This document shows positions 1-7,606 of a DNA stretch of 64,000 nucleotides, one piece after another (within the stretch, counting starts at the first letter, position 1; the number at the start of each line of letters is the position of its first letter). The stretch lies in the NCBI RefSeq assembly GCF_900021165.1, contig NZ_FCOQ01000038.1:62675-126674 (forward strand). The letters run 5' to 3'. Made by a program: the position numbers and the translations under genes. Under the pieces are notes generated by a model. That model was given only the letters and a program-made list of their open reading frames with translations. It had not been told where the DNA came from and did not search any database. The DNA is from Paenibacillus phocaeensis. Its GTDB lineage: Bacteria > Bacillota > Bacilli > Paenibacillales > Paenibacillaceae.

Positions 1-680
1 TGGTCCAGGCGGGCCTCCGGCTCGCAAGCGCCGATGTAATGCCACTTGCCGTCGGCCCAAGCCTCGACCCAGGCATGGTTGTCGTCGCAATGCGCCCAAC
101 GCGGCGTGTAGCATTGCCGCGCCGGAATGCCGATGCTGCGCAGCGCCGCAACCGCCAGCGTCGATTCTTCGCCGCAGCGGCCGCGCGCGTTGCGGATCAT
201 CCCAAGCGGCGACAACGTGCGCAGGTCGCTGCCGATGTAGGTGGCTTTTTCATGGCACCAATAGTTCGCCTCGAGAATCGCCTCCGCCATCGAACACCCC
301 GCCGTCCGCGGCCCGAGCTCCGCATAGATCGCTTCGCGGAAATCCTCCAGGTTCTCGGTGTTCACCCGAGCCGGCAGCACGAAATGCAGGAAGAGAGGGT
401 CCGGCACCCGCTCGCCCCAGGCTGCCCGCTTCCGAACCGCCAGCGCCTGGCGGACGTGAGCCAAGAACAACGCGCCGTCGTAATCGGCCAGATCGTTCAG
501 CGGCATATGCACATACAGGAATTTCAAGGCCCATGTCTCTTCGGCAGTCAACGGACCGTCAAACACGCCAAACAGCGCCTTCTCCCGGCCCCGGCCCAGC
601 TTCCGAATCTCCGCAAACCTGCGTTCAATCTGCTCCAGCTCCTGTTCGCTCAGCGAAAACACCGGTGTCTCCACGCTCAT
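1..680 (-). CDS. transglutaminase-like protein (C-terminal part beyond left edge)
   Basis: The first 226 codons are visible and the frame is open through the left edge, so the C-terminus is missing. A transglutaminase-fold core is readable near residues 165-225: the Cys in GRCGEES (about C169), the His in DDNHAWVE (about H202), and a following strand WHYIGACEPE where the third triad residue should lie. In many family members that strand ends in Asp; here it reads CEP, so the third residue is uncertain. There is no signal peptide, which suggests a cytoplasmic enzyme. The start overlaps the stop of the upstream CBM9-like gene by 4 bp (ATGA), so the two are translationally coupled and form the tail of the fucosidase/transporter operon. 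A peptidase or deamidase acting on glycopeptide remnants would fit, but that is inference. Confidence 0.8.
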   Translation of the reverse strand, partial: MSVETPVFSLSEQELEQIERRFAEIRKLGRGREKALFGVFDGPLTAEETWALKFLYVHMPLNDLADYDGALFLAHVRQALAVRKRAAWGERVPDPLFLHFVLPARVNTENLEDFREAIYAELGPRTAGCSMAEAILEANYWCHEKATYIGSDLRTLSPLGMIRNARGRCGEESTLAVAALRSIGIPARQCYTPRWAHCDDNHAWVEAWADGKWHYIGACEPEARLD

Positions 681-1747
681 CTACGATCGCTCCTTTCCTT
701 CCCCAACTTGCCGTCTTCCCGAATCCAAAAATACCCCTTCCCGTCCGAAGCGGCTGCGGAAATCTCGAATCTCCCGCCCGCCGCCTCGATCTTCGGCCGG
801 ATGTGGAACGTGTCCGCTTCCTCCGGGCCAACGAGCTCGGCGAGCTCCGCGGCAAACCGGCCGAAGCGGGCGTAATGGCTGCGCTGCCGGTAGTACAGGC
901 GGCGCAGCTCCCATTTGACGTATTCGTCCTGCGGTAGCGGGAACCCAGCGGATTCGCTTTCCGCACCATCGGCGCCTTCGTTTGCAAAAACCACATATCC
1001 CCACAGCTCGGGATAATGCATGTTCACGATCCCCTGCGGGGACCAGACCCAGTTGTCCTCGGGATAGGGGTTCCCGGTCGCGGGGTTGATTAGCTTGACA
1101 TACCGGCCATCCTGCACCTCGACCCGCCACTCCACCCGGGAAAAGTTCACCCGCCAGAACTCGCCCGGCGCCGGCGGCCGACCTTCCGGCGCACATTCGC
1201 GCAGCGAAGCCCACGGCAGGGCAATCTCCACGCTCCACAGGCGGTTCTTCGCGCCCGGGCGGTTCAGCTCTCCATCGATATAGACCGCGGTGCGCAACCC
1301 GCGAATGTCCCAGCCGTTCACCGGCGGGCCGCCGTCACGGTAAGGCTTGACCAGCAGCAAATCCCACACGGTGTTCATCGCGTTGATTTCAAATTCATAA
1401 TACAAATGGCTGTCGCCGTCCGGATCGATGAAAATTTCAAAATCGTTGTCATGAAAAATCACCGAGTCCCGTTCCGTCAACGTCGCCCAAATTTCATCTT
1501 CCTCCATCTCGGCAGCCACGTAGAAACACTCGTCATCCCACAGCATCTTCACTCGCGTCCGTTTGCTCGGCTTCGGCTTCAGATCGCCTTCGATATCAAC
1601 GAAGTCGTCGGTCCACGCGGCGGCGCTCCAAAACGGCTTGTCAATCCGCCCGTCCAGTGCGGGCGGCGCGGCCGCAGCCCGCTTGCAGACGTAGGTTTTC
1701 GGCGCGAACGCGATCGCCGGTTCAGGCACTTCGCTGTAATTCGCCAT
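677..1747 (-). CDS. CBM9-like carbohydrate-binding domain protein
   Basis: 356 residues without a signal peptide. Residues about 20-255 read as a CBM9-like domain of the type in carbohydrate-binding family 9-like proteins: ALDGRIDKPFW near the start, then VKMLWDDECFYVAAEM, DNDFEIFIDPDGD, YYEFEINAMNTVWD and FWRVNFSRVEW. The last 100 residues are helical and charged and are not recognised. Family relatives bind sugars, but an intracellular stand-alone copy has no settled role. It sits between the GH29 fucosidase gene and the transglutaminase-like gene, overlapping the latter by 4 bp, so it probably works on the same glycan substrate. A 423-bp gap separates it from the fucosidase gene and may hold its own promoter. 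Confidence 0.8.
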   Translation of the reverse strand: MANYSEVPEPAIAFAPKTYVCKRAAAAPPALDGRIDKPFWSAAAWTDDFVDIEGDLKPKPSKRTRVKMLWDDECFYVAAEMEEDEIWATLTERDSVIFHDNDFEIFIDPDGDSHLYYEFEINAMNTVWDLLLVKPYRDGGPPVNGWDIRGLRTAVYIDGELNRPGAKNRLWSVEIALPWASLRECAPEGRPPAPGEFWRVNFSRVEWRVEVQDGRYVKLINPATGNPYPEDNWVWSPQGIVNMHYPELWGYVVFANEGADGAESESAGFPLPQDEYVKWELRRLYYRQRSHYARFGRFAAELAELVGPEEADTFHIRPKIEAAGGRFEISAAASDGKGYFWIREDGKLGKERSDRR

Positions 1748-2170
1748 CGTTCTCTCACCCTTTCTGGATGCAGTAAAGTCTCATCAGCCAACTCTAACGG
1801 AACTCAGCGCCGTTATTTCGGAGTAACCTGCCGTTATAAAAAATTTAACGGAACCAATAGACCTTATTGGGCAGGTTTGGATTGAATTCGGCTCATCAAC
1901 AAGCTAATAACGGCTCTACGTTCCGTTAAAACTTGAAACGGCTGCTTTTACGGCGAATAAGGTCTCTCTGTTCCGTTACGTTACGCCAACATGCAACCCA
2001 GCGATCGCCTGGCAACACTTCGCATCCCTTCGCGGTCGTGAACGAGCGCACGGTCGGTCGGGGCGCAGCACGCCGGTGAGCGCACGGCACCTGCGGCGGT
2101 CGCGCAGCACGCCAGCGCACGCCGCGCGGTCCCCGCCGCCCATCGTCCGCACGGGGCGACGCCCCCGGCT
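1748..2170. other. intergenic gap with TAACGG/CCGTTA palindromes and a GC-rich half
   Basis: No credible gene. The right part (about 1985-2170) is very GC-rich without clear structure. The left part holds four inverted repeats, listed separately at 1795-1978. The gap separates GH29 from the CBM9-like gene inside one gene cluster, so it could carry a processing site or an internal promoter, but none is clear. Confidence 0.6.
1795..1978. repeat. four loosely phased TAACGG...CCGTTA palindromes
   Basis: Imperfect inverted repeats lie at 1795-1815, 1846-1868, 1908-1928 and 1956-1978. Arms are TAACGG and CCGTTA in copies 1 and 3. Copies 2 and 4 are related to each other in opposite orientation and share AGACCTTATT. 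Start-to-start steps are 51, 62 and 48 bp. The number (four) and mean step resemble the tightly phased quartets elsewhere in the window, but the phasing here is loose. Confidence 0.5.
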
Positions 2171-3616
2171 TCACCGGATGCGCAGCACCCGGGCGATCGG
2201 CGCTTCCTCGTGCCGAGCGGCGTCCGGCAGCCGAACCGTCACCCCGCCCTCCGGTGACGGGTGGAAGTCCAGCCCTTCGGCGCCGCCAACGAGGTCGATC
2301 CGGCTGATGCCGGAAGCGGGAAGCGGCAGCCGCAGCTCCTCCTCCATGGCCTCCGCGCCCTCTTGCAGCAACACCAACGCGTACCTCGTCTCTCCCTTGC
2401 GGGTGAAATACGCGTTCCCCGAAGCGTACGGTTCGCAGATCCGTGTACCGTAAATCGCTTCACCGTACACCTTCAGCCACTGGCCCAGCCCCTTCATCCG
2501 TTCGAGCGCCGGTCTCGGCAGCCGGCCGTCCGGCTGCGGGCCGACGTTCAGCGCCAGATTGCCGCCTTTGGCGACGATTTCGACAAGCAGGTGAACCAGC
2601 TCGCGGACGGATTTGTAGCTGTCGCTGTAGCTGAACGAGAACGATTGGCCCATGGTGATACAGCTCTCCCATGGGACGGTGAGCGGCCGCTCCGGCACGG
2701 TTTGCTCCGGCGTGATCAGGTTCTCGTACGGCCCGCCGACCGTGCGGTCCGCCGTCAGCAGCCACGGTTGAATCTGCCGCGCCTTCTCCACCACCTCGCC
2801 GAGCCGGATGTCCTGGCCGCCGCGCGCGTTCACCCACCCGGCGTCCAGCCATAACATGTCGATGCGGCCGTACCGGGTCATCAATTCCATGATTTGCTCA
2901 TGGGTAAACTGTACGAACCGCTCCCACAGCCAACGGTATTGCTTCGGATCGTACGAAGGCCCCCGCCACATGCGGCTGCCCCGTTCCATGCCCGGCGCCC
3001 AATAATACGGCGTATGCCAATCCGCCTTGGAAAAATAGGCGGAGATCGCCAAGCCTTCGGCGCGGAACGCCTCGAACAGCTCCCGGCAGATGTCCGCATA
3101 CCGGTGCGTATGGAACGGACAATCCGGCCCGGTGATCCGGTAATCGGTCGTACGGGTGTCCCACATGCAAAATCCGTCATGGTGTTTTGTCGTAAACGTC
3201 AAATAGTTGAACCCGCCCTCGGCGGCGGCTTTCGCCCAGGACTCGGGCTGAAAGCGAATCGGCTGAAACGTACGGTTCAAATCAAAATATTCCCGTTTGA
3301 ACCGATCCATGTCTTCCGTCCAGTCGATGTCGTTCCGGGACCAATCCCCGTCTTCGTCGCTGAGCGCCCAGGACTCCACCAGTCCCAGCTGGGAGTAGGG
3401 TCCCCAGTGCATCATCAGGCCCAGCTTCTGATCCCGGAACCACTCCAAGCGCTCCAGGATCACCGGATCCTCCGGTCTCACCCAGTTTCGTTCGCTGCTG
3501 TAATGGTGTATGCCTTGCTCCACCGCCGATTCAGCCGCCAAAGGCGCCCCGGAGGGCGCCTCGGTCTGCGGCTCGGCCGATGGCTCCAGATTCGTCGCGG
3601 ATTGCTCCTCGCTCAT
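2171..3616 (-). CDS. GH29 alpha-L-fucosidase
   Basis: 481 residues, cytoplasmic (no signal peptide). It reads as glycoside hydrolase family 29: the N-terminal MMHWGPYSQLGLVESW segment (about 68-83), FTTKHHDGFCMWDT (141-154) with the conserved HHDG, and RIDMLWLDAGW (251-261) whose Asp (about D258) is the expected catalytic nucleophile. GH29 enzymes release terminal L-fucose with retention. The ATG at 3616 is chosen over one 15 codons upstream because AAGGAGG lies 5 nt before it. The first 35 residues are Glu/Ala/Pro-rich and look like an unstructured extension. The gene follows the binding-protein gene, so the ABC transporter probably imports a fucosylated oligosaccharide that this enzyme trims inside the cell. 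Confidence 0.9.
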   Translation of the reverse strand: MSEEQSATNLEPSAEPQTEAPSGAPLAAESAVEQGIHHYSSERNWVRPEDPVILERLEWFRDQKLGLMMHWGPYSQLGLVESWALSDEDGDWSRNDIDWTEDMDRFKREYFDLNRTFQPIRFQPESWAKAAAEGGFNYLTFTTKHHDGFCMWDTRTTDYRITGPDCPFHTHRYADICRELFEAFRAEGLAISAYFSKADWHTPYYWAPGMERGSRMWRGPSYDPKQYRWLWERFVQFTHEQIMELMTRYGRIDMLWLDAGWVNARGGQDIRLGEVVEKARQIQPWLLTADRTVGGPYENLITPEQTVPERPLTVPWESCITMGQSFSFSYSDSYKSVRELVHLLVEIVAKGGNLALNVGPQPDGRLPRPALERMKGLGQWLKVYGEAIYGTRICEPYASGNAYFTRKGETRYALVLLQEGAEAMEEELRLPLPASGISRIDLVGGAEGLDFHPSPEGGVTVRLPDAARHEEAPIARVLRIR

Positions 3617-3648
3617 GGATACCTCCTTGTTTCGGTCCGAAAATGTAA

Positions 3649-3683
3649 GTTCACGGTTCACGGTTCACGGTTCACGGTTCACG
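3649..3683. repeat. 7-bp tandem repeat (GTTCACG x5)
   Basis: Five perfect copies of GTTCACG lie between the solute-binding protein gene and the fucosidase gene, just 5' of the fucosidase ribosome site. Slippage would change intercistronic spacing. Confidence 0.9.
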
Positions 3684-3691
3684 CTTTAGCT

Positions 3692-5335
3692 TTAGCTTCC
3701 TTGATTCCAACGGTCATAAGCGGCCTGGTAGACTTCGGCCACGCGATCGCTGCCCATTTTCTTAAGCTGACTGATGTATTTATCCCAGTTGTCAAGCGGC
3801 TCCTGGCCGGTTACGAACTTCGCTTCCATCTGCGTTACATACGTTTTCAGGTCCGACAGCAAGGCGGAAACCTCGGATTGCTCCTCAGTGGTCAAGAAGG
3901 CGTTCGGGAACGGCGGTTTGCCAATCGGAACCAGCTTCTCCTGGGTTTGCTGCTCGATCCATTTGTCGAACTCTGTTTTGAGACCATTCGTCATTTCGCT
4001 CAGGTTAACGCCCGGCGTCAAGATGCCATAGTTCGGCGTAATCGTTCCGCGATACTCCTCGCGGTCCTTGCCGCCCGGCACCGGCAGCCATTCCTTCACT
4101 TTGTTCTCTTTGTCTTTATACTGCCACAACAATCCTTCCGGCCCTTGGGTCCACAAAGTGGCGCCTTCATAACCGTATTGGTAATCGATCCAACGCATCG
4201 TCGCTTCCGGATTCGGGTTGCTCTTCGTAATCGCGAAGGTTCCGTTAGCCGACATCCCCGGATGCTTGCCGTAAACCGGCGTACCGGCGATTTCGCTGGC
4301 GACCGGCGTCATCAGCGGATGCTCGTCGCTGGGTTCCCCGCCGAGTGTGAAGTAAGGATGGAAGTCGCTGAACAAGGCGAGTTGATTATTTTTCCCCTTG
4401 GCTTTCTTCTGATCATCGGTTTGCGAGAACGTCTCGTGATCCAGCAATTCTTCCTTCCACAAGCGGTTCATAAAGGTCAGATACCCTTTATACCCTTCTT
4501 CTTGCGGCGAGTAGTGCACTTTGTCGTCCTTATCGGCGTAAATGACCGGGTCATACATCCCCCAGAAGCCGAGGAAGAACATCCGCAGATCGTCCAGCTT
4601 GACGGACGACAGCGGGATTTCATCGGCTTGGCCGTTCCCGTTCGGGTCTTCTTCCTTTACGCGCTTCAGGTACGTGTACAGCTCTTCCGTCGTCTTTGGC
4701 TCCTCTGCATTCAATGCCTTCAGGAACTTACCGTTATACCACATCGGGCCGCGATACCACACCGCTGCGGTATCGATAAACGGCAGCGCATAAATATGGC
4801 CGTCCGTTGTTGTGATGTTCTTGCGTACGTCCGGGTTCTCGTCCAGAATCTTCTTCAGGTTGGGCGCATAGTTGTCGATCAGATCCTCCAGAGGAATCAG
4901 AATCCCTTGGCTGCCATAGGTGACTTGCTCCGCCGGGGTAATGTCGGCGGCGTACAGCATGTCCGGCAGGTCGCCGCTGGCGAAGACCAGGTTCTTCTTC
5001 GTACTGAAGCTATCGATGGGCGACGTCTGGAACTCCACTTTTATCCCCGACAGCTTCTCCATCTCTTGAATCACGGGCATGGTGTTCCAATCCGCCATCC
5101 CGGCGTCGGGAGCGAACATCGTCAGCGTCAGCGGCTCATCGACAATCGGGAACCCGTCTTTCTTGACGCCTCCGGTTTCGGACTTGGAAGCGTTCGTGCC
5201 CGAGTTCGCCCCAGTTCCTGAATTGCCTGCCGCATTGCCGCCCGCCGTATTGCCGGATGAACCGCAGGCCGCCAGCAGCGAGGCCAGCAGGAGCAAGCTC
5301 AAGGTTAGCGCTCCGCGTCTTTTTAGCTTCTGCAT
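3692..5335 (-). CDS. extracellular sugar-binding lipoprotein of ABC transporter (LplA type)
   Basis: 547 residues. It has a lipoprotein signal peptide with lipobox LLAAC (Cys about 24) and then a Gly/Asn/Ser-rich linker, typical of Gram-positive anchored binding proteins. The mature part reads as a large family-1 solute-binding protein of the LplA/YtcQ group. This group pairs with LplB/LplC permeases and normally uses a shared ATPase encoded elsewhere (MsmX type); no ATPase is present here. The start has AAGGAGG upstream. It is encoded directly after two permease genes and before GH29, so its ligand is probably a fucosylated or related oligosaccharide. Ligand assignment is inference. Confidence 0.9.
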   Translation of the reverse strand: MQKLKRRGALTLSLLLLASLLAACGSSGNTAGGNAAGNSGTGANSGTNASKSETGGVKKDGFPIVDEPLTLTMFAPDAGMADWNTMPVIQEMEKLSGIKVEFQTSPIDSFSTKKNLVFASGDLPDMLYAADITPAEQVTYGSQGILIPLEDLIDNYAPNLKKILDENPDVRKNITTTDGHIYALPFIDTAAVWYRGPMWYNGKFLKALNAEEPKTTEELYTYLKRVKEEDPNGNGQADEIPLSSVKLDDLRMFFLGFWGMYDPVIYADKDDKVHYSPQEEGYKGYLTFMNRLWKEELLDHETFSQTDDQKKAKGKNNQLALFSDFHPYFTLGGEPSDEHPLMTPVASEIAGTPVYGKHPGMSANGTFAITKSNPNPEATMRWIDYQYGYEGATLWTQGPEGLLWQYKDKENKVKEWLPVPGGKDREEYRGTITPNYGILTPGVNLSEMTNGLKTEFDKWIEQQTQEKLVPIGKPPFPNAFLTTEEQSEVSALLSDLKTYVTQMEAKFVTGQEPLDNWDKYISQLKKMGSDRVAEVYQAAYDRWNQGS

Positions 5336-5378
5336 GAATGAATCCTCCTTTTGAATAAGGTATTGATGTATGGCAAGA

Positions 5379-6284
5379 TCATCCCTTGACGGAACCGATC
5401 ATGACACCTTGCACAAAATAACGTTGCAGGAAAGGATACACCACGATGACGGGCAGCGTGGCCACGATAATGACCGCGTATTTAACCAATGCAGCCACTT
5501 CCGCCCTATTATTCAGCGCCGTTGCCGTCGCGGCATCTATAGAGCCGGTTTGTGCCGACATCTCTTGCAGGACGAGAATTTGCCGAAGCACGAGCTGCAG
5601 CGGATATTTCGCATCGTCATTCAGGTAGATCATCGCGGAGAAGTAGCTGTTCCAGTGCCCCACCCCGAAGAACAAGGCCATGACCGCCACAATCGACGTC
5701 GACAAGGGCAGCACGATGCGGAAGAACAATCGGAAGTTGCTGCAGCCATCGATTTCCGCGGCTTCCTGCAGCTCTTTCGGAATCGTCGATTGGAAATAGG
5801 TCCGACAGACGATGAGATTCCAAACGGAGGTTGCTCCCGGCAATATCAAGGCCCACATGCTGTTCACCAAGCCCAGATCCTTGATCAGCAAATACGTGGG
5901 CACCAGCCCGCCGCTGAAGAACATCGTCACCATGAAGATGCCCATGAACAGGTTGCGTCCGACGAAGTCTCTGCGACTGAGCGAATACGCGGCCGGGATC
6001 GTCACCGCCAAATTGACTATTGTCCCCACAACGGTATACAGGATCGTGTTTCCATAACCGGTCCAGATTTGCGGATCCCGAAATACCCGTTGATACCCTT
6101 CGAAGGTGAGGCCCATCGGCCATAACCACATCTCCCCGGAAGCCACGTATTTCGGCGTGCTGATTGAAGCGCTGATAATGTACAGAATCGGATAAGCGAC
6201 GACGATCAGCGCCAGAAACAGAAACGCATAGTTACAAGCCAGAAATAAGCGATCCCGCCGGGTTTCCTTAATTGCCGATACCAC
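5379..6284 (-). CDS. carbohydrate ABC transporter permease (LplC/YtcP type)
   Basis: About 301 residues with six predicted membrane segments and the EAA-type loop of MalG-like permeases (ELQEAAEIDGCSNFRLFF, about 190-207). The GTG at 6284 is preferred over a GTG three codons earlier because AAAGGAG lies 8 nt before it and overlaps the other codon. It lies 18 bp after the LplB-type permease stop and 43 bp before the binding-protein start, so the three form one transcription unit. It forms the membrane channel with the other permease. Confidence 0.88.
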   Translation of the reverse strand: MVSAIKETRRDRLFLACNYAFLFLALIVVAYPILYIISASISTPKYVASGEMWLWPMGLTFEGYQRVFRDPQIWTGYGNTILYTVVGTIVNLAVTIPAAYSLSRRDFVGRNLFMGIFMVTMFFSGGLVPTYLLIKDLGLVNSMWALILPGATSVWNLIVCRTYFQSTIPKELQEAAEIDGCSNFRLFFRIVLPLSTSIVAVMALFFGVGHWNSYFSAMIYLNDDAKYPLQLVLRQILVLQEMSAQTGSIDAATATALNNRAEVAALVKYAVIIVATLPVIVVYPFLQRYFVQGVMIGSVKG

Positions 6285-6302
6285 GTTCCCCACTCCTTTC
6301 CT

Positions 6303-7265
6303 CTACCATAAGCTGTTTTCGCTGGTGCGGCGGACGATCTGGTTGACGGTAATGAGCAGAATGGCGTTCACAACGGAGTTGAATAAGCCAACCGCCGTGG
6401 AGAAGCTGTACTGCGCATCCAGCAAGCCTGATCGGTATACGAAGGTTGAGATGACGTCGGACGATTCCATGTTGAGCGGGTTTTGCAGCAGCAGGATTTT
6501 TTCAAATCCCACCCCAAGCAGGCTGCCCATATTCAGGATCATCAGAATCGTAATCGTTGGCAGAATCGCCGGAATATTAATGTGACGAATCCGCTGCAGA
6601 CGTGAAGCTCCATCGAGAATGGCCGCCTCGTGCAGCCCCGGATCAACCCCGGTTAGCGCCGCTAAATAAATGATGGTGCCCCAGCCGGTGCCCTGCCACA
6701 CGTCAGAGAATACATAGACCGTTTTAAACCAGCGGGGATCCGTCAGGAAACTAGGCGGTGTAAACCCAAACGCTTCGATCACATTCACGATCATCCCTGT
6801 TGAAGGCGTCAGGAACGTGATGATCATTCCCGCCATGACGACCATCGAAATAAAATGCGGCGCATACGTTACGGTCTGTACCGTCCGCTTAAAGAAGCCG
6901 TCCTTCACCTCGTTAAACGCCAAGGCCAGAATAATCGGGAGCGGGAACCCTACAACCAGCCCGTAAAGGCTGATGCCCAGCGTGTTCCACAGCAGATCCC
7001 AGAAATAATAAGAATTAAAGAAACGGACGAAGTGGTCGACACCCACCCACGGACTGCCCAGAATCCCGTTCACGGGAATGAAGTTCTTGAAAGCAATCTG
7101 AATCCCGTACATCGGGACATAACTAAAGATCAGAACGCTTAGCAGGGCCGGGGCGATAAAAATGTACAGCTGCCAATTCCGGAGGATCTTTGTCCTGAGC
7201 TTCCTTTTCGGAGCGAACGAGGGGATCGGCCTGGGGTCAAGTGCGGTTGGCGCGTTTTTGTGCAT
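6303..7265 (-). CDS. carbohydrate ABC transporter permease (LplB type)
   Basis: 320 residues with six membrane segments and a MalF-like EAA loop (GLHEAAILDGASRLQRI). The N-terminus KLRTKILRNWQLYIFIAPAL is typical of LplB/YteP permeases. The ATG at 7265 has AGGAGG 6 nt upstream and is preferred over an upstream extension of 34 codons that has no ribosome site. It is the first gene of the operon running left through permease, binding protein, GH29, CBM9-like and transglutaminase-like genes. The divergent AraC-type regulator at 7607 is the likely controller. Confidence 0.88.
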   Translation of the reverse strand: MHKNAPTALDPRPIPSFAPKRKLRTKILRNWQLYIFIAPALLSVLIFSYVPMYGIQIAFKNFIPVNGILGSPWVGVDHFVRFFNSYYFWDLLWNTLGISLYGLVVGFPLPIILALAFNEVKDGFFKRTVQTVTYAPHFISMVVMAGMIITFLTPSTGMIVNVIEAFGFTPPSFLTDPRWFKTVYVFSDVWQGTGWGTIIYLAALTGVDPGLHEAAILDGASRLQRIRHINIPAILPTITILMILNMGSLLGVGFEKILLLQNPLNMESSDVISTFVYRSGLLDAQYSFSTAVGLFNSVVNAILLITVNQIVRRTSENSLW

Positions 7266-7606
7266 CAACGACTCCTCCTTTTTCCCTGAAGTGTACCGGA
7301 GCCTTCGAACCTTCGTAAATATGTCATTTTGCGCTGCGTTAACAAATCGCCAAGACAAATTTAACAAACCCGCCGATTAACATGTCACCAAACCTGACAT
7401 AACCTTGTCCTGAATCCGAAGCAGGAATATGTATTTTTTTACCGACCCTGCCAGGAGCCGCGCCGAAACTTTCCGAAGAACATGCCCCGTTAGGCAAAAA
7501 TAACATGTTCCTCCCCGGGGTCCCGCTACTTTCTTCCCTTGCGTTATCCGGCAAACTCCTTTACATTCTAGATAAAAAAATAGAGCGGACAGGGGGCAGA
7601 CGCAAA
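7266..7606. promoter_or_regulatory. divergent control region; candidate promoter for the AraC regulator
   Basis: A plus-strand promoter is readable: TTGCGT at 7539-7544, 17-bp spacer, TACATT at 7562-7567, about 40 bp before the GTG start at 7607. An ATG at 7505 in the same frame lies upstream of this -10 box and lacks a ribosome site, supporting the GTG start. For the leftward operon I see only weak candidates. No clear operator palindrome was found. Confidence 0.45.

Noticed and set aside
2030..2170. GC-rich segment as a structured RNA
   Set aside because: I could find no consistent stems or known riboswitch signature; high GC alone explains its look.
7505..7606. Upstream ATG extension of the AraC regulator
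   Set aside because: No ribosome site, and a good promoter -10 box (7562-7567) lies downstream of that ATG.
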